Source of the DNA: DASYLJ01 sp964432595
Lineage (GTDB): Bacteria; Desulfobacterota; Binatia; DP-6
Assembly: GCA_964432595.1 (NCBI GenBank)
Contig: CAYSOF010000006.1
Location: 248,001-312,000 of the forward strand
Direction: 5' to 3'
DNA length: 64,000 nucleotides
Shown piece after piece: positions 1 to 9,621 of this stretch (positions within the stretch are counted from its first letter, which is position 1; the number at the start of each line of letters is the position of its first letter). Under the pieces are notes generated by a model. The model saw nothing but the letters and a program-made list of their open reading frames with translations, was not told the origin of the DNA and made no database searches. A program made the position numbers and the translations under genes.

Positions 1-2009
1 GGGGTGCCGCGCGGAGCTACTGGCAAGAGAACGACGGCTCGGACGACTTCGTCCGCACGGCGACGCGAGAGTTCGCCGCCTCCTGGTACGTGGTCGGCTA
101 CAACGGCACGCGGGCGTATTGGGACCCGCAGGCCGCGGGCGAGGTGGCGAACGAGATCGTGAACGCCACCAACGGCGGCGCCGACGGCGGCGGCAACCGC
201 TGCGCGCGCACCTATGCCGAGGGCGGCACCTTCTGGGTGATCGGCCACAGCATGGGCGCGTCCGTCATCGACTTCATCCTCGGCAACGCCGACCCCGACG
301 ACCCGAACTACGACTTGAACGGCCCCTACGGCGTCGCGGCGCAGCGGCTGACGCTCGCCATCACGATCGGCGGAACGCATCGCGGCTCGCAGCTCGCCGA
401 CAACGTCTGCGGCGGCGGCAACGTCCTCTGCCAGATCGCCGGGCTCGTCCAGGACTGCGACGACTCGACGTACTGGATCCGCAGCGCCGACGACGTGCAG
501 GTGCGGACGTACTCGAGCGCGCCGGCGCGCAACGTCTACCTGACCGGCGGCTACGCCGCGATCTTCGGACCGAGCCTGTGTCTCGCCGGCGAGGACGACG
601 GCCTCGTCCAGCACGCCTCCGCTTATGCATGCAACGGCAGCGCGTCGGCCGGCTACGACAACGAGGACGTCTGCAACGACGCCGGCAAGCAGGAGTCGTC
701 GGGCTTCCACAACCTCGACGTGGCGCACGAGAACCACGACCAGGAGCGCGAAGACACGGATCGCGACGATCGCGTGGCGATCCCGACGGGCCTGTGGACC
801 TGCGGCGGCGGCGGACCCTGCCCGGCCGGAACGACGGTGCAGAGCAACCTCAGCACGGCGCAGCTGGTGAGCCTGCTCTACGCGGTGCCGAGCTCGACGC
901 AGCTCTGCCAGCCCGGTTCGGCCAGCGCGACGGGACGGCAGCCGTGCCTCTCGTGCTTCCCGGGGACGTTCGCGGCGAGCCCGGGCGCGACGTCGTGCGC
1001 GCCGTGCGCGGCGGGCACGTCGGCCGGCGACACGGGCGCCACGTCGTGCGCGGCCTGCGCGGCGGGAACCTACGCCGCCGCGGGAGCCCCGGCCTGTCTC
1101 GCCTGTCCCGCCAACACGTTCTCGACCGGCTCGGCGACGGCGTGCACGTCGTGCCCGCCCGGAACGTCCGCCCCGGCGGGCTCGTCGACGTGCACCGCCG
1201 GCACGACGACCACCACGACGCTGCCGAGCAATCCGTGCCGGCCGAGCAACCCGTGCCTGAACGGCAGCACCTGTCTCGCATCGGGGCCCGCCACGTTCGT
1301 CTGCGTCTGCCCGCCCGGCATCTCCGGCTCGCTGTGCGAGATCGGCGGGACCACGACCTCCACGACGACTCCGACGACGACGAGCTCCACGACCAGCTCC
1401 ACGTCCAGCACCTCGTCCACCACGAGCAGCACGACGTCGACCACGGCCACCACCTCGACGACGTCCACGACGCTGCCGGCGGCGTGCGGGCCGACGCCGG
1501 CCGCCGGATGCCGCCTCGCGCCGACGCGCCGGTCGACGCTGAAGATCAAGGACGACGCCGCCGGCCGCGATCAGCTCCAGTGGAAGTGGGACCGCGGCGA
1601 GACCGCGCCCGAGGAGCTCGGCGACCCGGTGCGTTCCGCGTCGACGTACTGGCTCTGCCTGTACGACGGGTCGGCGAACCCGCAGCCGCTGCTCGCCACC
1701 CCGGTGGCGCCGGGGACCTTCTGCGGGACCAGGACGTGCTGGAAAGCCACCGCCACGAGCGTCCTCTACCGCAACAACGGCGACCCGAACGGGATCGTCA
1801 AGCTGCTGGTGAAGGCCGGCACCGCCGGCAGGGCGAAGCTGCAGGCGACGGCCAAGGGGCCGGGTTTCCAGACGCCCGCGCTGCCGCTGTTCCCGCCGAT
1901 CACAGCCCAGCTCGTGGTCGACGACGGCACGTCGAGCCGCTGCTGGCAGACGACCTTCACGACCACGACATCCAACGATCCGTCCCGGCTGAGCGCGGTC
2001 GGGCCGTAG
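1..2009 (+). CDS. Secreted lipase-like multidomain protein (5' truncated by window edge)
   Basis: The reading frame is already open at the left edge (in frame from base 3), so the start and any signal peptide lie outside the window; the GTG at 90 is internal. The N-terminal part looks like an alpha/beta hydrolase: a GHSMG nucleophile elbow near base 243, then an EDDGLVQ segment and a later HNLDVAH segment that could supply the acid and the histidine. Then come about three Cys-rich repeats of the C-x2-C-x2-GT kind (GCC2/GCC3 or TNFR-like), a short Thr linker, one EGF-like module with six cysteines, a Thr/Ser-rich linker of about 40 residues, and a roughly 150-residue C-terminal domain. That last domain is recognisably shared with the protein encoded at 43882-45516. 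The layout suggests an extracellular hydrolase held on an extended stalk. The substrate is unknown. Lipase fold confidence is moderate; domain order is read directly. Confidence 0.72.
   Translation, partial: GAARSYWQENDGSDDFVRTATREFAASWYVVGYNGTRAYWDPQAAGEVANEIVNATNGGADGGGNRCARTYAEGGTFWVIGHSMGASVIDFILGNADPDDPNYDLNGPYGVAAQRLTLAITIGGTHRGSQLADNVCGGGNVLCQIAGLVQDCDDSTYWIRSADDVQVRTYSSAPARNVYLTGGYAAIFGPSLCLAGEDDGLVQHASAYACNGSASAGYDNEDVCNDAGKQESSGFHNLDVAHENHDQEREDTDRDDRVAIPTGLWTCGGGGPCPAGTTVQSNLSTAQLVSLLYAVPSSTQLCQPGSASATGRQPCLSCFPGTFAASPGATSCAPCAAGTSAGDTGATSCAACAAGTYAAAGAPACLACPANTFSTGSATACTSCPPGTSAPAGSSTCTAGTTTTTTLPSNPCRPSNPCLNGSTCLASGPATFVCVCPPGISGSLCEIGGTTTSTTTPTTTSSTTSSTSSTSSTTSSTTSTTATTSTTSTTLPAACGPTPAAGCRLAPTRRSTLKIKDDAAGRDQLQWKWDRGETAPEELGDPVRSASTYWLCLYDGSANPQPLLATPVAPGTFCGTRTCWKATATSVLYRNNGDPNGIVKLLVKAGTAGRAKLQATAKGPGFQTPALPLFPPITAQLVVDDGTSSRCWQTTFTTTTSNDPSRLSAVGP
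1349..1480 (+). repeat. Low-complexity Thr/Ser-codon tract (ACG/TCC/AGC repeats)
   Basis: An imperfect trinucleotide tract of ACG, ACC, TCC, TCG and AGC codons inside the partial lipase-like gene. It encodes a linker of almost only Thr and Ser between the EGF-like module and the C-terminal domain. A shorter tract of the same kind lies at about 1201-1230. These are coding linkers, probably flexible and possibly glycosylated, and tracts of this kind are prone to length variation. Confidence 0.85.
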
Positions 2010-2022
2010 CGGGTCGAGCGCC

Positions 2023-3111
2023 GTGCGGACGCGCATCCTCATCGGGACGGCGGTCGCGCTGATCGTCGCGATCGCCGTCTTCCTCCGTCCCGCCGCCGGA
2101 ACGCGCACCACCGTCGGCTCGACGACCGCACCTGTCGCGGTCGCACCGCCGCCGATACCGGCACTGCCGGCCGCGACCCCGGCGCCCGCCGGCAGCGCGG
2201 CGCCCACGCTCGATACGCTGCCCCCCGACGCGCTCGTCGCGAGCGCCGCGGCGGAGTACCGCCGGCGCGCGCGCTATCCGCGCTCGTCACAGCCACTCGA
2301 CGACGGCCCCGATCCGCTCGTTCGCGATCGTGAGGTCTCTCGCATCACCGAGCGCGGACAGTCCGGTGAGGATCCCGCCCTGACGGTGTACCCGCGTGCC
2401 ACCGGCTTCGAGGATCCGGAGCCGGCGGTCCTCCATGCGTATCTCACGAATGGCGGGACGCGGATCCGGGCGCGTGCGATCCGCGGCACCGTCACGACGG
2501 AGGACCTCCAGCCGATCGGCGAGATCGAGTATCGCGACGACGGCACCGGCGGCGACGCCGTGGCGAACGATCGCGTCTACACCGCGGTCTTTCTTCCGGA
2601 CGTGCCCGCGTTGAGCCGCTCGTTCCTGGTCCGGGTCGTCGCGACGACTCGTCGCGGCGACGAGCGGCGTGCGGCCACGTCGTTCCTCTACAGCCGTCCG
2701 CACGCCCACCTCACCGGCAACTACCGCGACGCGGTGGTGAACGGCAATCTCGAGGTCGGCGTCGAAGTCGACGTGACCACGGCGGGCCGCTTCCACGTCG
2801 AAGCGACGCTCTATGCCGCCGACGGCACGAAGAAGGTCGCCTGGGCGCAGGCGGCGCGGGCGCTCGAGCCGGGCCGGCAGTGGCTGCCGCTCCAGTTCTA
2901 CGGCTTGATCCTCCGCGAGCGGGGCGTCGGGGGCCCCTACACGCTGCGCTGGGTGGCGCTCTCGACGACGACGGAGATGCCGAACGCGAAGAATCGTCTC
3001 AGCGAGGCGAGCTACCGTACGGCGTCCTATGATCCCGCGCTCTTCACCGATCGTCCGTTCGACGACCCCGACATGGTCGACGCCGCCGCCCGGGCGGACC
3101 GGCCGAATTAG
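2023..3111 (+). CDS. Secreted or membrane-anchored protein of unknown function, beta-rich domain
   Basis: A 362-aa protein starting with GTG 13 nt after the lipase-like gene, so probably co-transcribed with it. Residues 1-25 form a signal peptide or N-terminal anchor (MRTRILIGTAVALIVAIAVF), followed by a Pro/Ala-rich stretch to about residue 60. The remainder looks beta-rich: a segment with EIEYRDDGTGGDAVANDRVY, typical of Ig-like or choice-of-anchor domains of secreted bacterial proteins, then a second beta domain around residues 220-320. I see no catalytic motif. The stop codon overlaps that of the convergent GFA-type gene. Function unknown; a structural or accessory role for the upstream extracellular hydrolase is an inference from position only. 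Confidence 0.7.
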   Translation: MRTRILIGTAVALIVAIAVFLRPAAGTRTTVGSTTAPVAVAPPPIPALPAATPAPAGSAAPTLDTLPPDALVASAAAEYRRRARYPRSSQPLDDGPDPLVRDREVSRITERGQSGEDPALTVYPRATGFEDPEPAVLHAYLTNGGTRIRARAIRGTVTTEDLQPIGEIEYRDDGTGGDAVANDRVYTAVFLPDVPALSRSFLVRVVATTRRGDERRAATSFLYSRPHAHLTGNYRDAVVNGNLEVGVEVDVTTAGRFHVEATLYAADGTKKVAWAQAARALEPGRQWLPLQFYGLILRERGVGGPYTLRWVALSTTTEMPNAKNRLSEASYRTASYDPALFTDRPFDDPDMVDAAARADRPN

Positions 3112-3503
3112 ACCCGCTCGATCCGCGGCAGGTCGTCGGCCAGCTGCGGGCCCCACGGCGCCTGCTCCGCCGTCCACACGTGCAGGCGCGGGCGGCCGCC
3201 GGGGTCTTGATCGAGCGTCCCCAGGCGGATGCGAATCACGTCGGGCTCCTTCGTGGTCCGGCTGTACATCGGCGAGCCGCACTTGCCGCAGAAGGCGCGC
3301 ACCTTCCCCGGCGACGACTCGTACTCGACGACCGCGTCCGCGCCCTGCGCGAAGCGATGCTCCGACGCCTTCGCGTTCGCATTCGTCGCGAACGCCGCGC
3401 CGCTGGCGCGACGACACTCGACGCAGTGACAGCAGGCGATGGGACCGAGCGTGCCCGCGATCTCGTAGCGCACGGCTCCGCAGAGACAGCGACCCGTCAG
3501 CAT
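3108..3503 (-). CDS. GFA-family (glutathione-dependent formaldehyde-activating-like) zinc protein
   Basis: A 131-aa protein with the Cys pattern of the GFA/CENP-V fold: CLCG at residues 6-9, CCHCVECR at 24-31 and FCGKCGSP at 71-78, which together bind structural and catalytic zinc in characterised members. The family is named for Gfa of Paracoccus, which was linked to glutathione-formaldehyde adduct formation, but most members have no proven activity. The length fits the single-domain family. The ATG at 3503 fits the usual family start (MLTGRCLCGAVRYE). Convergent with the upstream plus-strand gene, with overlapping stop codons. Family call is firm; the reaction is not known. Confidence 0.85.
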   Translation of the reverse strand: MLTGRCLCGAVRYEIAGTLGPIACCHCVECRRASGAAFATNANAKASEHRFAQGADAVVEYESSPGKVRAFCGKCGSPMYSRTTKEPDVIRIRLGTLDQDPGGRPRLHVWTAEQAPWGPQLADDLPRIERV

Positions 3504-3548
3504 GCAACCGGCTTGCCGCGCCGGGCGAGACGCGTCAATGACGACCGC

Positions 3549-4541
3549 ATGCAGGTCGTCCTCCACTACCGCCTGAAAGAGGTCCGCTGGAACATCGCCG
3601 AGGCCGACCTGACCGCATTGCGCGCGCGCTTCCCCGGCGTGACGTTCGTCTCGGTCGAGGACGACGACACGCTGCCCGCGGCGCTGGCCGACGCCGACGC
3701 ATACACGGGCTTCCACTTCCCACCCGAGGCGTTCGCGCTCGCGCCGAAGCTGCGCTGGATCAACTCGGCGTCGGCCGGCGTCGAGGCCAACCTCTTCCCC
3801 GCGCTGATCGACAGCAACGTCGTGCTGACGAACGCTGCCGGCCTGCACGCCGTCAACATCCCCGAGCACTGCCTCGCGCTGATGCTGGCGCTCGCACGCA
3901 ACTTCCCGACGGCGCAGCGGCTGCAGGAGCGGCACGAGTGGAACCGCTTCGCCGTGATCGCCGGCAACGGCGGCATCCGCGAGCTCGCCGGCAGCACGCT
4001 CGCGGTGATCGGCGCCGGCGCGATCGGCGCGGGCATCGTCCGGCTCGGCGCGGCGCTCGGCATGCGCGTCCGCGTGCTGCGGCGGCGGGCGGGGCTCCCG
4101 GTCGACGGCGCCGAGGCGGTCGTCGGGCCGGACGACCTGCATGGGCTGCTCGCATGGGGCGACTTCGTCGTGCTGGCCGCGCCGCTCACCGCCGAGACGG
4201 AGAACATGATCGACGCCGCCGCGATCGCGGCGATGCGGTCGAGCACGATCTTCGTGAACGTCGGCCGCGGCGAGCTGGTCGACGACGACGCGCTGGTGGC
4301 CGCGCTCCGCTCGGGCGGCATCGCCGCGGCCGGCATCGACGTCTTTCGCGAGGAGCCGCTGCCGCCGGACAGCGCGTACTGGGCGCTCGAGAACGTGCTG
4401 CTGACGCCGCACGTGTCCGGCTATCGGCCGGACTTCTTCGCCCGCGTCGTGGCCATGTTCGCGGCGAACCTCGACCGCTGGCTGCGGGGTGAGCCGCTCG
4501 CGAACGTCGTCGACAAGCGGCTCGGCTACGTCGTCACGTAG
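3549..4541 (+). CDS. D-2-hydroxyacid dehydrogenase (NAD(P)-dependent)
   Basis: A 330-aa cytosolic enzyme of the D-isomer-specific 2-hydroxyacid dehydrogenase family, which interconverts 2-oxoacids and D-2-hydroxyacids. The N-terminal half is the substrate-binding domain; the Rossmann domain begins at about residue 150 with VIGAGAIGAG (GxGxxG). The catalytic triad is readable: Arg in NVGRGELVDD, Glu in FREEPLP and His in LTPHVSGY. The start at ATG 3549 gives the normal family length; earlier in-frame codons run into a region antisense to the neighbouring GFA gene. The sequence does not allow a choice between glyoxylate/hydroxypyruvate reductase, phosphoglycerate dehydrogenase and other members. 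The absence of an ACT domain argues against the long SerA type. Confidence 0.9.
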   Translation: MQVVLHYRLKEVRWNIAEADLTALRARFPGVTFVSVEDDDTLPAALADADAYTGFHFPPEAFALAPKLRWINSASAGVEANLFPALIDSNVVLTNAAGLHAVNIPEHCLALMLALARNFPTAQRLQERHEWNRFAVIAGNGGIRELAGSTLAVIGAGAIGAGIVRLGAALGMRVRVLRRRAGLPVDGAEAVVGPDDLHGLLAWGDFVVLAAPLTAETENMIDAAAIAAMRSSTIFVNVGRGELVDDDALVAALRSGGIAAAGIDVFREEPLPPDSAYWALENVLLTPHVSGYRPDFFARVVAMFAANLDRWLRGEPLANVVDKRLGYVVT

Positions 4542-4550
4542 CGGAGGGTG

Positions 4551-4580
4551 CGGGGCCGGCGACGCGCGCCGCCGGCCCCG
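4551..4580. terminator. Bidirectional hairpin between convergent genes
   Basis: An 11-bp perfect GC-only stem (4551-4561 pairing with 4570-4580) with an 8-base loop, lying between the convergent stops of the dehydrogenase (4541) and glutamine synthetase (4587). There is no T tract on either strand. The position fits a shared transcription terminator or mRNA-end stabilising structure. Confidence 0.55.
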
Positions 4581-4586
4581 CCGGAG

Positions 4587-6770
4587 CTACTTGATGAAGA
4601 GCATCTCCTGGTAGGTCGCGAGCGACCAGAGGTCGTCGGCGACCAGACCCTCGAGCTCGTCCGCGGTCTTCCGCAGCGCGGCCATCGCGGGCAGGACCTT
4701 GCTGCAGGAGATCTTGGCGTGGCCCAGCGTGCCGTCGCCGCCGTGATCGCCCATCGCCGCCTCGAGGGCGGAGATCCCGCCCTGCAGGTCCTTCACGAGC
4801 GCGGTGATCTTGTCGAGCGTGAGCGTGTCGAACTGGTAACCGACCGCCTTCAGGTTGGCGCACGTGGCGGCGAGCTGTCCCTGGTAGCGGATCGCCGCGG
4901 GGAAGATGATGGTGCGCGCCATCTCGATGGCCGTGCGCGCCTCGGTGGCGATCGTCTTCACGTACTGCTCGAGATAGACCTCTTCCCGGCTCTCGAGCTC
5001 GCGCTTGGTGAGGACGTTGTGGCGCTCGAAGATCTCGACGATCTCGGGCGACGTCAGCACGGGCAGCGCGTCGACCGACGTCCGGAGGTTCGGCAGGCCG
5101 CGCTTTTCGGCCTCCTCGTGCCACGCGACGTTGTAGCCGTCGCCGTTGAAGATCACGCGGCCGTGCTCCTTGATGATGGCGTTGAGGAGCGACTGCACGG
5201 CGGCGTTGAGGCCCTTCGGATCCTTCGCGACGGCGTCTTCGAGCTTGGTCGCGATGTAGTCGAGCGAGTCGGCGAGGATCGTGTTGATCGCCACCATCGG
5301 GCCCGAGATCGACTGTCCGCCGCCGACGGCGCGGAACTCGAACCGGTTGCCGCAGAAGGCGAACGGGCTGGTGCGGTTGCGGTCGCCGGCGTCCTTCGGG
5401 AGGTGCGGCAGCGTGTCGACGCCGATCTGGAGCGTGCTCTTGGCCTTCGAGCTCGTCGCCGCGCCCTTCGAGATCTGCTCGAAGACGTCGGTGAGCTGAT
5501 CGCCGAGGAAGATCGAGATGATCGCCGGCGGCGCCTCGTTGGCGCCGAGACGGTGGTCGTTCGCGGCGGACGCGACGACCGCGCGCAGCAGCGGCGAGAA
5601 CTTGTCGACCGCACGGATGACGGCCGCGCAGAAGACGAGGAACTGCGCGTTCTCGTGCGGCGTGTCGCCCGGATCGAGCAGGTTGCCCTGCGTCGTGTTG
5701 CCGATCGAGAAGTTGACGTGCTTGCCCGAGCCGTTGACGCCGGCGAACGGCTTCTCGTGGAACAGGCAGGCCATGCCGTACTTCTCGGCCACGCGACGGA
5801 GCGTGACCATGATCATCTGCTGATGGTCGGCCGCCAGGTTGGCGGGCTCGAACACCGGTGCGACCTCGTACTGACCCGGCGCCACCTCGTTGTGACGCGT
5901 CTTCACGGGAATACCGAGCTTGTACAGCTCGCGCTCGCACTCGAGCATGCACGCGAGCACGCGCTCGGGAATCGCACCGAAGTACTGGTCCTCGAACTCC
6001 TGGCCCTTCGGCGGCGGCGCGCCGAAGAGCGTGCGGCCGGTCGCGAGCAGGTCGGGACGCGAGAAGTAGAAGTGGCGGTCGATCAGGAAGTACTCCTGCT
6101 CGGCGCCGGCGAACGAGACGACGGTGGACGCCTTGTCGTGGCCGAACAGCTTGAGCAGGCGCTGCGCCTGCTTGTTGAGCGCCTGGCCCGAGCGCAGGAG
6201 CGGCGTCTTCTTGTCGAGCGCCTCGCCCGTCCACGAGACGAAGGCCGTCGGAATGCACAGCGTGGTGCCGTTCGGGTTCTCGAGGATGTACGCGGGGCTG
6301 GTGACGTCCCAGGCGGTGTAGCCGCGCGCCTCGAACGTGGCGCGGATGCCGCCGTTCGGGAAGCTCGACGCGTCGGGCTCGCCCTGGATCAGCGTCTTGC
6401 CGGCGAACTCGACGAGCGCGCCGCCCTGCCCGTCGGGGGAGAGGAAGCTGTCGTGCTTCTCGGCGGTCAGCCCGGTGAGCGGGTAGAAGACGTGCGCGTA
6501 GTGCGTCGCGCCCTTCTCGATGGCCCAGTCCTTCATCGCGGAGGCCACGACGTCGGCGACGGACGGATCGAGGGTGGTGCCCTCGTCGATCGTCCGCATG
6601 ATCGACTGGAAGACCGGTTTCGGCAGGCGCTGCTTCATCACGGCGCGGCTGAAGACGTTGGACGCGTAGAACTCGCCGATCTGCACCTTGGAGAAATCCA
6701 GGGGCTCGGTGATCGGCTTGTACTTGGTGACGGCCTCGATGGCCTGAAGACGCTCGGCGGTCCCGCTCAC
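4587..6770 (-). CDS. glnN: Glutamine synthetase type III
   Basis: A 727-aa protein, the expected length for the type III glutamine synthetase family, which is much larger than GSI. It makes glutamine from glutamate, ammonia and ATP in the cytosol. Diagnostic segments include an N-terminal GSIII region (FYASNVFSRAVMKQRLPKP), the TRHNEVAPGQYEVAP segment and the nucleotide/metal loop GVNGSGKHVNFS. The start is the GTG at 6770 because an AAGGAG Shine-Dalgarno sequence lies 7 nt upstream; the frame stays open further upstream but the encoded residues are Arg-rich and non-conserved. The gene stands alone: I see no P-II, amtB or ntr gene within the window. GSIII enzymes are usually not adenylylated, which distinguishes them from GSI. 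Confidence 0.95.
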   Translation of the reverse strand: MSGTAERLQAIEAVTKYKPITEPLDFSKVQIGEFYASNVFSRAVMKQRLPKPVFQSIMRTIDEGTTLDPSVADVVASAMKDWAIEKGATHYAHVFYPLTGLTAEKHDSFLSPDGQGGALVEFAGKTLIQGEPDASSFPNGGIRATFEARGYTAWDVTSPAYILENPNGTTLCIPTAFVSWTGEALDKKTPLLRSGQALNKQAQRLLKLFGHDKASTVVSFAGAEQEYFLIDRHFYFSRPDLLATGRTLFGAPPPKGQEFEDQYFGAIPERVLACMLECERELYKLGIPVKTRHNEVAPGQYEVAPVFEPANLAADHQQMIMVTLRRVAEKYGMACLFHEKPFAGVNGSGKHVNFSIGNTTQGNLLDPGDTPHENAQFLVFCAAVIRAVDKFSPLLRAVVASAANDHRLGANEAPPAIISIFLGDQLTDVFEQISKGAATSSKAKSTLQIGVDTLPHLPKDAGDRNRTSPFAFCGNRFEFRAVGGGQSISGPMVAINTILADSLDYIATKLEDAVAKDPKGLNAAVQSLLNAIIKEHGRVIFNGDGYNVAWHEEAEKRGLPNLRTSVDALPVLTSPEIVEIFERHNVLTKRELESREEVYLEQYVKTIATEARTAIEMARTIIFPAAIRYQGQLAATCANLKAVGYQFDTLTLDKITALVKDLQGGISALEAAMGDHGGDGTLGHAKISCSKVLPAMAALRKTADELEGLVADDLWSLATYQEMLFIK

Positions 6771-6777
6771 TCTCTTG

Positions 6778-6783
6778 CTCCTT
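6778..6783 (-). promoter_or_regulatory. Shine-Dalgarno of glnN that fixes the GTG start
   Basis: On the minus strand AAGGAG lies 7 nt upstream of the GTG at 6770. This ideal spacing decides for the GTG over more distal in-frame codons. Confidence 0.75.
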
Positions 6784-7037
6784 CTCGTTCTCGTTCGTCT
6801 CGGGCCGGACTTCCGGCCGTAACCGATCACTCGATGGCAAACACCATGCCGCACCACGCCCGAGGCAACCGTCGGAAAATCGCGGGGCCGTACGGCGGCC
6901 GTCCGCGGCGACCTGCCGCGAAAACGATCAGTGCCTGCTCTTTGGGCGGGCATCCTCCCGCATCCGCAGGCCGGCTGCCAGCGAAATCGGCCCAGCCTTT
7001 ACCCCCCGCCTCGCATCTGCCAACAGCATCGCACCCG

Positions 7038-8543
7038 ATGCCGCCGCCGCGCGCCGTCCTCGCCGGGCTCGTCCTCCTCGCGGCGTGCCGTTCGCCGTCC
7101 GCCCCGCCGCCCGACACCACCTGCCAGGTCGGGCACGTGGTCGGCGGCATCGCGGAGCCGGCGGCGATCGCACCCGTCGTCCCGGTCCGGAAGCGCGCGT
7201 GGGAGGCGTCCGTCGGCGGCGAGATGGCCGCGCGCCCGCTGGTCCGTGCCCGCCTCGCCGGATGGCCCGCCGATCGGCCGCGGCGGCGGCTGCCGGCCGG
7301 CGACCCGGCGTTCGCCCGTCGCGTGGCCGAGGACACCTGGCGCGGGCTCCGCGGCCTGATGGACCGCGAGCACCACCTGCCGGTCGACCACGTCCACCTG
7401 GCGCCGCGCGATGCCGCCACGCCGCCGATCGGCGACTACACCAACGTCACGACGGTCGGTCTGTGGATCGTGGCACTGGCCGGCGCCACCGAGCTCGGCC
7501 TGATCGACCGCGACGAGGCGGCGACCGCGCTCGCCGGCGTGCTCGACACGCTCCAGCGGCTCGACACGCACGACGGCCTCTTCTTCAACTACTACGACAC
7601 GACCTCGCTCGAACGGACGAGCAATCTGCTGTCGTTCGTCGATACCGCGTGGCTGACGGCGGGGCTGATCGTGGCCCGTCAGACGTTCCCCGAGGCGGCG
7701 CCGCGCGCGACGGCGCTCATCGAGCGCGGCGACTGGCGGCGCTTCTACGATCCCGCCGCCGGCCTCATGTACCACGGCTGGTGGGTGCAGCCGGCGGGCC
7801 CGTCGCGCTATCACTACGGCGTGCTCTACGCCGAGTCGCGCCTGGGCAGCGTGCTGGCGATCGGGCTCGGCGCGGCGCCGGCGTCGCACTGGTTCCGCAT
7901 GACGCGGACGTTTCCCGCCGCGTGCGACTGGCAGACGCAGGCGCCGCACGATCGCCGCCGGAAGACGGTGCTCGGCCAGACGTTCTGGGGCGGCCACTAC
8001 GTGTGGGAGGACGTCCGGTACGTGCCGTCGTGGGGCGGCAGCATGTTCGAGGCGCTGATGCCGACGCTCGTGCTCGACGAGGCGCGCTGGGCGCCTGCGA
8101 GCCTCGGCGCGAACGGCCGCGCCCACGTCGCGGTCCAGCAGCGCGCGGGCGGGCCGCCGTGGGGGGCGTCGCCCAGCATGCGGCCCGACGGCGCGGGCTA
8201 CGCCGAGTACGGCATCCGCGCGCTCGGCATGCTCGGCTACCCCTCCGGCGCCATCACGCCGCATGCCTCCGCGCTCGCCGTGACCATCACCCCCGACGCC
8301 GCCATCGCGAACCTGCGCACCATCGCGGATCGCTTTCCGGCGTACGGCGACTGGGGCTTCTACGACGCGGTCGATCCGACCACCGGCGACGTCGCGCGCA
8401 GCTATCTGACGCTCGATCAGGCGATGACGTTCGTCGCGCTGACGAACCATCTCTGCGGCGGCTGCATCCAGGAGCGCTTCGCCGCCGACCCGATCGTCGC
8501 ACGCGCGCTGCCGACGATCGGTGCGGAGAGCTTCTTCGACTGA
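7038..8543 (+). CDS. Glycoamylase-like (PF10091/DUF3131-type) lipoprotein
   Basis: A 501-aa protein with a lipoprotein signal (LAGLVLLAACRS; lipobox Cys at about residue 17) followed by an alpha/alpha-barrel glycosidase-like region. Readable landmarks are DYTNVTTVGLWIVALAGATE, LLSFVDTAWLTAGLIVA, GGHYVWEDVRYVPSWGGSMF and WGASPSMRPDGAGYAEYG, which match the layout of the glycoamylase family. That family includes GH144 endo-beta-1,2-glucanases and domains of cyclic beta-1,2-glucan synthases. It would act in the periplasm or at the outer membrane. The gene is separated by one nucleotide from the sugar-type ABC ATPase, so the pair is probably co-translated. A beta-1,2-glucan substrate is an inference helped by the opgGH operon 15-25 kb away. 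The 267 bp upstream, shared with divergent glnN, holds no other gene. Confidence 0.78.
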   Translation: MPPPRAVLAGLVLLAACRSPSAPPPDTTCQVGHVVGGIAEPAAIAPVVPVRKRAWEASVGGEMAARPLVRARLAGWPADRPRRRLPAGDPAFARRVAEDTWRGLRGLMDREHHLPVDHVHLAPRDAATPPIGDYTNVTTVGLWIVALAGATELGLIDRDEAATALAGVLDTLQRLDTHDGLFFNYYDTTSLERTSNLLSFVDTAWLTAGLIVARQTFPEAAPRATALIERGDWRRFYDPAAGLMYHGWWVQPAGPSRYHYGVLYAESRLGSVLAIGLGAAPASHWFRMTRTFPAACDWQTQAPHDRRRKTVLGQTFWGGHYVWEDVRYVPSWGGSMFEALMPTLVLDEARWAPASLGANGRAHVAVQQRAGGPPWGASPSMRPDGAGYAEYGIRALGMLGYPSGAITPHASALAVTITPDAAIANLRTIADRFPAYGDWGFYDAVDPTTGDVARSYLTLDQAMTFVALTNHLCGGCIQERFAADPIVARALPTIGAESFFD

Positions 8544-8544
8544 C

Positions 8545-9549
<1,005 letters not shown>

Positions 9550-9621
9550 CGGCCGCCGTCCTCGTCGTCGAGCCGTCGCCCCCGTGGCGTGCCGTGCTCG
9601 GCGAGCGCGACGGCCGGTCTC

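Noticed and set aside
1349..1480. Trinucleotide tract considered as a CRISPR or minisatellite
   Set aside because: It stays in frame and encodes a Thr/Ser linker; there are no unique spacers of constant length.
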